Source: Anaerolinea sp. (GTDB lineage: Bacteria; Chloroflexota; Anaerolineae; Promineifilales; Promineifilaceae). Taken from it: a stretch of DNA of 37,410 bases. This document shows, in pieces, positions 32,152 through 37,410 of the stretch. The stretch covers positions 1 through 37,410 of the forward strand of contig JACSRF010000340.1 in the NCBI GenBank assembly GCA_014879875.1, given 5' to 3'. The notes beneath the pieces were generated by a model. That model ran no database searches and was not told the DNA's origin. It saw nothing but the letters and a program-made list of their open reading frames with translations. The position numbers and the translations under genes are program-made. The number at the start of each line of letters is the position of its first letter. Position 1 is the first letter of the stretch.

Positions 32152-32639
32152 ATTGCCTCCGCGATCGGCGCCATCATTTGCAGCGCCTTTCGTCTTTCCT
32201 TCCATAAAATGATGAGCATGACCAATATTCCCAAAAGCGTGGTTCCCAAACCCACCAGCATGAAAGCGGTGCGGTACTCAGCCAGAAAGGCCGCCGCTGC
32301 CGTCAACCCTAAAATGGGCAGCACGTCCGTCACATGATGCGCGCAGCAGGCTACCATAGCCATTGTCGACATGCCGCCGCCAGCGCCGGTTAGCGCGCCG
32401 CTGGGACCGGTATGGGCCACCGGGACAAAAAGACGCTTTTTCAGAATGACATAGAGCGCTGCCTGCACGCCAAATCCCAGGATGATGGGCATGACAATCC
32501 AGCGATCTTCCCAAAATAGTTCGATGGCGTGCTGAGGGCTTTCCGCCCAGGAAACAATGCCGAAGTACAGCAGCGTCAGCAGCCCCGCGCCAGCGGTGCC
32601 AGCGCCCAAAGGCCAGATAATCCGTTTGGTTCGCGTCAT
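32148..32639 (-). CDS. Integral membrane protein with CCAHH motif
   Basis: The product has 163 residues with four membrane spans. The loop 'GGGMSTMAMVACCAHHVTDV' contains CCAHH, a likely metal site, with Met nearby. I know it only as a conserved membrane protein of metal clusters; a distant MerT-like transport role is speculation. ATG 32639 (GGAGATG upstream) is chosen because the longer frame to 32690 has no RBS and covers the promoter. Confidence 0.8.
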   Translation of the reverse strand: MTRTKRIIWPLGAGTAGAGLLTLLYFGIVSWAESPQHAIELFWEDRWIVMPIILGFGVQAALYVILKKRLFVPVAHTGPSGALTGAGGGMSTMAMVACCAHHVTDVLPILGLTAAAAFLAEYRTAFMLVGLGTTLLGILVMLIILWKERRKALQMMAPIAEAI

Positions 32640-32673
32640 AAAGCATCTCCAGAAATTGATTACGCTGCCAAGC

Positions 32674-32715
32674 ATAGAAAAAGAGGGCACGCACGGCGAG
32701 CGCTAAATGGCCTAT
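32674..32715 (-). promoter_or_regulatory. Palindrome-linked promoter of the 32639-27229 cluster
   Basis: On the minus strand ATAGGCCATTTAGCG (32715-32701) is followed by TTCTAT (32679-32674), with centres 30 bp apart. The ATG of the membrane protein lies 35 bp further on. Confidence 0.6.
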
Positions 32716-32750
32716 CACCCCCAAAATGGTGACAAATGTCATTTTGTCAT

Positions 32751-32766
32751 AAGCCAAATGGCCTAT
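32751..32766. promoter_or_regulatory. Shared palindrome site in the divergent 32639/32847 region
   Basis: AAGCCAAATGGCCTAT has a perfect core at 32753-32762. It lies between two further copies (32701-32715 and 32776-32789), so three sites crowd one divergent promoter region. Confidence 0.6.
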
Positions 32767-32775
32767 ACCTGGCCG

Positions 32776-32816
32776 GGCATTTGGCGCTGGTCAACGCAGC
32801 CGCTTTGGGGAATAAT
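32776..32816 (+). promoter_or_regulatory. Palindrome-linked promoter of the HMA/YHS operon at 32847
   Basis: GGCATTTGGCGC (core 32776-32785, two mismatched left-arm bases) precedes AATAAT (32811-32816) by 33 bp, centre to centre, on the plus strand. The ATG follows 31 bp later. Confidence 0.5.
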
Positions 32817-32846
32817 GAGGATCAAGCGGGCAAATGCGAGTAAACG

Positions 32847-33278
32847 ATGATGACAGATGTATCTTTTTTCGTAAACTCAACCCCAAAATCGCTGAACCCC
32901 CATCATCTGGCGCAGATTTTACGCCAGGTTTCGGGCGTAACGACCGTTCACACCAGTTCAGCCACGCCTAAGGTAATGGTTTCCTATCAGCCACATAAAA
33001 CGGACACCTTTGCCCTGGTAACGGCCGTTCACGATGCCGGTTACAGCGTTATCACCGAATCAATCACCCTGCCTGTCGCCGGCATGAGCTGTGCCAGCTG
33101 CGCTTTCCACATCGAAGGCGCCTTAACGGACACTCCCGGCGTGATTCAGGCAGAAGTAGATTTACAAACTGGCATAGTCCTTGTGACCATCGCGGCTGAA
33201 AGTGTGCCGTTCGGTGCGTTTTGTCAGGCCGTACAAGAAGCTGGTTACCGGGTACACGAACCCGTATCTAATCATTGA
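32847..33278 (+). CDS. Tandem HMA-domain protein
   Basis: The product has 143 residues. The first HMA-like fold (6-70) has lost its CxxC. The second (75-140) has GMSCASCAFHIEGAL, an intact Cu(I) site. The arrangement resembles the N-terminal part of a copper ATPase without the pump, so it may be a chaperone or a detached ATPase domain. It starts at ATG 32847 (or ATG 32850) with AGTAAACG before it, a weak RBS, and is followed by a YHS gene after 17 nt. Confidence 0.87.
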   Translation: MMTDVSFFVNSTPKSLNPHHLAQILRQVSGVTTVHTSSATPKVMVSYQPHKTDTFALVTAVHDAGYSVITESITLPVAGMSCASCAFHIEGALTDTPGVIQAEVDLQTGIVLVTIAAESVPFGAFCQAVQEAGYRVHEPVSNH

Positions 33279-33295
33279 AGTAAGGAGAAAAAATC

Positions 33296-33478
33296 ATGGC
33301 AATCGATCCCGTATGCGGTATGGAAGTAGACGAGAAAACGGCCGCAGCCACCTCAGAATACAAGGGAAAAACCTATTATTTCTGCGCCCCCGGCTGCAAA
33401 ACCGCCTTTGATAAAGCGCCGGAGAACTATTTGAAGAGCGATACGTCCAGCGGCCAGCCGCACAGCCCTCGTCATTGA
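33296..33478 (+). CDS. YHS-domain metal-binding protein
   Basis: The product has 60 residues. AIDPVCGMEVDEKTAAATSE and YYFCAPGCKTAFDKAPENYL make a complete YHS domain. RBS AAGGAG is 9 nt upstream. Its stop overlaps the start of the next gene by 4 nt (ATGATG). Free YHS proteins are thought to buffer or pass on copper. Confidence 0.9.
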   Translation: MAIDPVCGMEVDEKTAAATSEYKGKTYYFCAPGCKTAFDKAPENYLKSDTSSGQPHSPRH

Positions 33479-34263
33479 TGATGTCCGCGCCAACCAACGT
33501 ATCTGACAACGGCCGTTCCCTGACCATCAGCCTCAATAAGGCTCTATATTGGTTCAGCCGCCATTGGCTGCTGGTCATTACCTTGCTGCTGCTGATCTTC
33601 GTCGGCCTGCCCTGGCTGGCTCCCCTCTTCATGTCCCTGGGTTGGAACCAGGCCGGTGAAACCATTTACCTGATCTACAGCACCCAATGTCACCAACTGC
33701 CGCAGCGCTCCTTTTTCCTCTTTGGCGAGAATGCCATGATCCCGCTGAGTACCATTCAATCCATCTGGTCAAACAGCGAAAACCCGCTGGTGCTGCGCCA
33801 ATTCATCGGCAGCACAGAGGTGGGCTGGAAAGTAGCCTGGTCCGACCGCATGGTCTACATGTACACCACGCTGCTTATCGCCGGTCTCGCCTTCTGGCCT
33901 CTGCGTAAGCGCCTTAAGCCGATACCTTGGTGGGTGCTGATGTTGTTCCTTCTGCCGATGGCCGTTGACGGCCTCACTCACATGATCAGTGATGTGGTGG
34001 GCGGTATTGGCGGCGGCTTTCGTTACACCAATAACTGGTTAGCTGCCTTGACCGACAGCACTTTTCCCGCTACCTTCTACACAGGCGACGCCTTTGGCTC
34101 CTTCAATTCCTGGATACGCCTGCTCTCTGGTATCCTCTTTGGCATCGGCGTTGTCTGGTTTGCCTATCCGCACCTGCACGCCAGCTTTAACGAGACAGCA
34201 AAGCAGATTGCGGGAAAATTTCAACAAGTAGAAGCAAGCGTGAAAACGAGAGAAGCGTCCTGA
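33475..34263 (+). CDS. DUF2085 membrane protein
   Basis: The product has 262 residues with five or six membrane spans. 'YLIYSTQCHQLPQRSFFLFG' is the DUF2085 Cys-His-Gln signature. 'LPMAVDGLTHMISDVVGG' and a C-terminal tail follow. Tandem ATG codons open it inside the YHS gene's end. DUF2085 proteins have no settled function; this one is linked to metal carriers. Confidence 0.87.
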   Translation: MMMSAPTNVSDNGRSLTISLNKALYWFSRHWLLVITLLLLIFVGLPWLAPLFMSLGWNQAGETIYLIYSTQCHQLPQRSFFLFGENAMIPLSTIQSIWSNSENPLVLRQFIGSTEVGWKVAWSDRMVYMYTTLLIAGLAFWPLRKRLKPIPWWVLMLFLLPMAVDGLTHMISDVVGGIGGGFRYTNNWLAALTDSTFPATFYTGDAFGSFNSWIRLLSGILFGIGVVWFAYPHLHASFNETAKQIAGKFQQVEASVKTREAS

Positions 34264-34313
34264 GTCTTGGCGCAGGATGAGAAATTCTCCAATGTGCAAA
34301 CATCAAGGAATTT

Positions 34314-34976
34314 ATGACCAACCGCATTCGAGTGCTGCTGGCCGATGACCACGCTGTGGTCCGCGCTGGCATTCGTCAATTTCTGGAACAAGCCGACGAC
34401 ATCGCCGTCATCGCCGAGGCTGATGACGGCGACATGGCTCGCAGCCTCATCACCCAACACAAACCAGATGTGGCCGTCCTAGACATCCAAATGCCCAAAG
34501 CCACCGGCATCGAAGTCACCCGCTGGGTACGCGCCAATCACCCGGAAGTGGGCGTGTTGGTGCTAACCGCCTACGATGACGATCCTTACGTGATGGCCGT
34601 ACTGCAAGCAGGCGCCAATGGCTACGTGCTCAAAACCGCTTCTCCCATGAGTATCGTACAGGCTGTGCGCGATGTGTACGAAGGAAAGTCGGCGCTGGAT
34701 CCGGCCATCACCAGACGGCTCATGGCCCACATCGCCAGCCGCACCGCCGGCGAGGTACCCATCTATGAGGAACTGACGGAGCGTGAACTGGAAGTTTTGA
34801 CCCTGGCCGGTAAAGGGTATACCAACAAGGCGATTGGCGTACAGCTAGGCATTAGTGACCGCACCGTCCAGGGCCATCTGGCTAAAACCTACCACAAGCT
34901 GCAGGCCAGCAGCCGCACGGAAGCCGTCATGAAAGCCGTATCTACTGGTCTCATCCCGGCGGAGATAGCAGATTGA
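34314..34976 (+). CDS. NarL/FixJ-family response regulator
   Basis: The product has 220 residues. The receiver domain has D11-D12, the phosphorylated D57 (VAVLDIQMP) and K107. The LuxR-type HTH is 'ELTERELEVLTLAGKGYTNK' and GISDRTVQGHLAKTYHKLQ (about 153-200). It overlaps the downstream kinase start (TTGA). It is a candidate to bind the shared palindrome, since it is the only two-component regulator in the window (inference). Confidence 0.92.
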   Translation: MTNRIRVLLADDHAVVRAGIRQFLEQADDIAVIAEADDGDMARSLITQHKPDVAVLDIQMPKATGIEVTRWVRANHPEVGVLVLTAYDDDPYVMAVLQAGANGYVLKTASPMSIVQAVRDVYEGKSALDPAITRRLMAHIASRTAGEVPIYEELTERELEVLTLAGKGYTNKAIGVQLGISDRTVQGHLAKTYHKLQASSRTEAVMKAVSTGLIPAEIAD

Positions 34977-36685
34977 GTCCAAGACGCTGGCGCAGCATTC
35001 CCTCTCTTCCCCTGCAGATCTTTATTATTACGGTTCTGCCGCTAACGGCGCTGCTGATGTTGATTACCTTCGGCAGCCTGGGGCTGCACCAGCGAGCCAT
35101 GCGCACCATGGTCGGCGAACGGGACGAACGAGCCACCCGGGCCGCCGCTGCCGCCATCACGGAGCAGATGACCCACCGGTTGTCGGCTATCCGCAGCGTG
35201 GCGCTGCGAGCGGCCAACGCCGCTGCCGGCCCCGAACATGCCCTGACCGATGCCGCCTATTTACTGTCAGATTTTGAAGGAGGTATTGCCCTCTTTGCCG
35301 CCAATGGGGAACTCATGGCTGCCTCTAATGCCCCTGAAATCTGGCTGGCACGTGCCGTGGCGGAACGCTTGCGCGAATTGCCAAACCCCTCAGCCGCTGC
35401 TGATGCTTTTTTCTTACCAGTTTTTGTCGATCCGGTTCAAGGGGAAGAATTGGTGCTGGTTGTGGCGAGGGCGGGTGAGATTACGGCCGTTGGCGCATTC
35501 TCGCCCACATCGCTGGCTCGCCGGGCATTGGCCAACATTTTCGGCGGTAATGATCAGGCCACCGCGTATATGGTCACACCCGATGGGGTTGTTCTTTACC
35601 AGACCGGTACGCCGCCTTGGGTCGACTTACCGGTTCAAGAATACCCCGGCGTGGCCGACGCACTGCGGGGTGAAAGCGGCACGACTTACCTTACCATTGA
35701 CGGAGAGGAACATGTGATCGCCTTTAGCCCCATTACGCCCGTTGGTTGGGCGCTGGTGTTTGAAGAACCTTGGCGGGCGGTAACAGATCCTCTGCTGCGT
35801 ACCACAGAACTGGCACCTCTCATCCTGATTCCGGTGCTGGTGATTGCTCTGGTTGCCCTGTGGTTTGGCGTACGCCAGGTGGTGCAGCCGCTGCAATCAT
35901 TGGAGAAAAAGGCAACGGAACTGGGCTGGGGCGATTTTGACGCGATTGAAGAACCAGTGGGCGGCATCAACGAAATCCAACGGTTACAAACAGAATTAGT
36001 TCACATGGCCCGCAAAGTGCAGTTGGCGCAGCAAAGTCTGCGCGGCTATCTAGGCGCGGTCACGACCGGCCAGGAGGAAGAACGGCGCCGTCTGGCCCGC
36101 GAACTGCATGACGACACCATCCAGTCACTCATTGCCCTCAACCAGCAAATCCAGCTGGCGCAAATGTCAGCGCAAGATGAATCAAACAGAGACAGGTTGG
36201 CAACGATGCAGCAAATGGCCGAGCAAACTGTAGCTGACCTGCGCCGCCTGACGCGAAATTTACGGCCGATTTATCTGGAAGATTTAGGATTGATTCCCGC
36301 GCTGGATATGTTGGCGCAAGAGATGGGACGCGCGCTGGATTTACCCATTTCATTTGAAGCAGCGGGCCAAGAACGACGGCTGCCGCCTGATGTCGAGTTA
36401 GTCCTTTACCGCATTGCCCAGGAAGGGTTGAACAATGTGGCCCGGCACGCCCAGGCAAACAGGGCAGACGTTTACCTGACATTTACCGCTGAAGCGATGT
36501 GTTTGACCGTGCGTGATGACGGCCAGGGATTTGTCATCCCGGAAAGCCCGGCAGAGATGGCTCCCTCTGGACACTTTGGGTTATTGGGCATTCAAGAGCG
36601 AGCGGAAGCAATTGGTGCTCGACTGCACATTCAATCGGCGGCTGGCGCTGGCACAGAGTTGGTTGTTTGTTTGCCGCAAGCATAA
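34973..36685 (+). CDS. Sensor histidine kinase, HisKA_3/NarX-type
   Basis: The product has 570 residues starting at TTG 34973. Two membrane spans (about 14-38 and 280-303) enclose a Cache-like extracytoplasmic domain. A HAMP-like linker ('VVQPLQSLEKKATELGWGDF'), dimerisation helix with phosphoacceptor His in RRLARELHDDTIQSL, and an HATPase with 'LYRIAQEGLNNVARHAQANR', DDGQGF and 'GHFGLLGIQERAEAIGARLH' follow. It phosphorylates the 34314 regulator. The extracytoplasmic domain, not an iron-sulfur or NarX-type motif, must sense the signal; a metal or small molecule is possible. Confidence 0.92.
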   Translation: MSPRRWRSIPSLPLQIFIITVLPLTALLMLITFGSLGLHQRAMRTMVGERDERATRAAAAAITEQMTHRLSAIRSVALRAANAAAGPEHALTDAAYLLSDFEGGIALFAANGELMAASNAPEIWLARAVAERLRELPNPSAAADAFFLPVFVDPVQGEELVLVVARAGEITAVGAFSPTSLARRALANIFGGNDQATAYMVTPDGVVLYQTGTPPWVDLPVQEYPGVADALRGESGTTYLTIDGEEHVIAFSPITPVGWALVFEEPWRAVTDPLLRTTELAPLILIPVLVIALVALWFGVRQVVQPLQSLEKKATELGWGDFDAIEEPVGGINEIQRLQTELVHMARKVQLAQQSLRGYLGAVTTGQEEERRRLARELHDDTIQSLIALNQQIQLAQMSAQDESNRDRLATMQQMAEQTVADLRRLTRNLRPIYLEDLGLIPALDMLAQEMGRALDLPISFEAAGQERRLPPDVELVLYRIAQEGLNNVARHAQANRADVYLTFTAEAMCLTVRDDGQGFVIPESPAEMAPSGHFGLLGIQERAEAIGARLHIQSAAGAGTELVVCLPQA

Positions 36686-36688
36686 AAC

Positions 36689-36754
36689 AGGCCATTTGGC
36701 GTGTTGCGCCCCCGCCAAATGAAGGGTCAATGCTGCCCCCAAAGCTGGTAATAT
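36689..36754 (+). promoter_or_regulatory. Palindrome sites and promoter of the 36762 gene
   Basis: AGGCCATTTGGCGTG (36689-36703) is a full site just after the kinase stop. CCGCCAAATGAAG (36712-36724) is a half-degenerate copy, 33 bp from TAATAT (36749-36754), centre to centre. The ATG follows the -10 by only 7 nt, so the mRNA is probably leaderless. Confidence 0.55.
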
Positions 36755-36761
36755 TAGGGGA

Positions 36762-37355
36762 ATGCAAACGCCATCCCATTTTTTGCTAACGGCCGTTCTT
36801 GCCCGCAGCACAACCCACCCATTCATCCAGCCTATTCATAAACCGGCGCTGCTCATTGGTTCCGTGCTGCCGGATATACCGTTCACTCTGCTCACAGCAG
36901 CTTACGGCATCTATTTTCGCTGGTTTGCCAGTCCACCAATCGGTGGCAGCCTTATGGAATATCTGCATTTCGATCTGTTTTACACCGATCCGGTCTGGAT
37001 AATCGGCCACAATTTTTTCCATTCTTTGGTTATCAACGCCGCCCTCTTGGGTCTAGGATTATGGGGCGTGCGGCGGTGGCGCTGGGCACGGCCGTTACTA
37101 TGGCTTGGTATCGGGATGCTATTTCACACGCTGATCGACGTTTTCACCCATCACAGCGACGGGCCGCTGCTCTTCTTTCCTTTGAACTGGACTTATCGCT
37201 TTCCCAGTCCCGTCAGCTATTGGGAGCAGGACTATTACGGCCGTCAGTTCACCGTCTTTGAATATGCTTTAAATGCCGCAATTATCGCCTATTTTGTCTG
37301 GCTGTGGTTCAAAAAAACAAGCAAGACACACGACACTTCTGAGAGGGTGTCTTAA
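36762..37355 (+). CDS. YdjM-like membrane-bound metal-dependent hydrolase
   Basis: The product has 197 residues with about four membrane spans. 'SHFLLTAVLARSTTH', LLIGSVLPDIPF, 'GHNFFHSLVINAALLGLGLW' and 'LFHTLIDVFTHHSDGPLLFF' carry the His/Asp pattern of YdjM (DUF457-type) membrane proteins, which bind metal and may hydrolyse lipids or phosphates. No RBS is visible because the transcript is probably leaderless. It has its own palindrome-linked promoter. Confidence 0.82.
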   Translation: MQTPSHFLLTAVLARSTTHPFIQPIHKPALLIGSVLPDIPFTLLTAAYGIYFRWFASPPIGGSLMEYLHFDLFYTDPVWIIGHNFFHSLVINAALLGLGLWGVRRWRWARPLLWLGIGMLFHTLIDVFTHHSDGPLLFFPLNWTYRFPSPVSYWEQDYYGRQFTVFEYALNAAIIAYFVWLWFKKTSKTHDTSERVS

Positions 37356-37410
37356 AAGTTATGTAAACTTTACAAATTGACAAAAATAGGGCATCAGTTG
37401 TATATGAACA
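37340..37410. other. AT-rich right edge, possible insertion-element end
   Basis: GGGTGTCTTAAAAG and the following A/T-rich sequence resemble the outer ends of several insertion-sequence families. No partner repeat or transposase lies in the window, so this cannot be confirmed here. Confidence 0.2.

Noticed and set aside
1-37410. CRISPR arrays, tRNA or rRNA genes, prophage or integrase
   Set aside because: No regularly spaced direct repeats, cloverleaf or rRNA-like conserved blocks, and no phage or integrase reading frames were seen.

Overview
The window looks like a chromosomal accessory region of a Chloroflexota (Anaerolineae/Caldilineae-like) bacterium. This is inference from gene style: an archaeal-type (type II) GAPDH, a UbiB-family kinase, PCYCGC and DUF2933/DUF1573 proteins, many SHOCT and YHS mini-proteins, and a GC content of roughly 55%. 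No rRNA, tRNA or CRISPR array was seen. The common theme is copper, sulfur and thiol chemistry at the cell envelope.

Layout. 1-2539 (+): an ArsR-rhodanese repressor with its own palindromic operator, an SQR-like flavoprotein and a DsrE-family protein whose reading frame crosses a UGA. 2540-5500 (+): a decayed efflux-adaptor fragment, three SHOCT mini-proteins, a Met-rich secreted PepSY-like protein and a frameshifted membrane-anchored protein. 5501-8095 (+): an ethylbenzene-dehydrogenase-like haem protein with a membrane partner, then an M23 peptidase remnant. 8055-21310 (-): a YHS-UbiB-ATC-hydrolase fusion, GAPDH, YHS and HMA copper carriers, a multicopper oxidase with Met-rich repeats, a methyltransferase/DUF2933/cupredoxin operon, DoxX, and the copper ATPase CopA with N-terminal YHS and HMA domains. 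21470-23720 (+): two consecutive UGA-containing redox genes, a small membrane protein and a GNAT acetyltransferase. 23668-26356 (-): a FixH-like fragment, a cytochrome c, a C39/TPR lipid-side protein and a thioredoxin-like lipoprotein with UGA at both positions of its CxxC. 26373-26501: a MITE-like palindrome. 26509-32639 (mostly -): unknown Cys-containing small proteins, a cupredoxin, DUF1573 proteins, a broken PCYCGC lipoprotein, DUF2933, a CcdA-like thiol transporter, a lipoprotein and a membrane protein. 32847-37355 (+): HMA and YHS carriers, a DUF2085 membrane protein, a NarL-type two-component pair and a YdjM-like membrane protein.

Two things stand out. First, four reading frames carry in-frame UGA exactly where their families have a redox cysteine. 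Each UGA is followed at 17-32 nt by a hairpin with G in the first or second loop position, as expected of a bacterial SECIS. This points to a selenoprotein cluster that includes a flavin disulfide reductase with Sec as interchange thiol and a UxxU thioredoxin. Second, a palindrome close to CGCCAAATGGCCTAT recurs in at least ten intergenic places. In six of them it lies about 29-33 bp upstream of a plausible -10 hexamer, the geometry of an activator site near -41. It seems to join the copper, cupredoxin and membrane genes in one regulon. The window is also saturated with a HIP1-like palindrome, AACGGCCGTT (about 88 CGGCCG by hand count). Several single-base frameshifts at short homopolymers suggest either gene decay or assembly indels.
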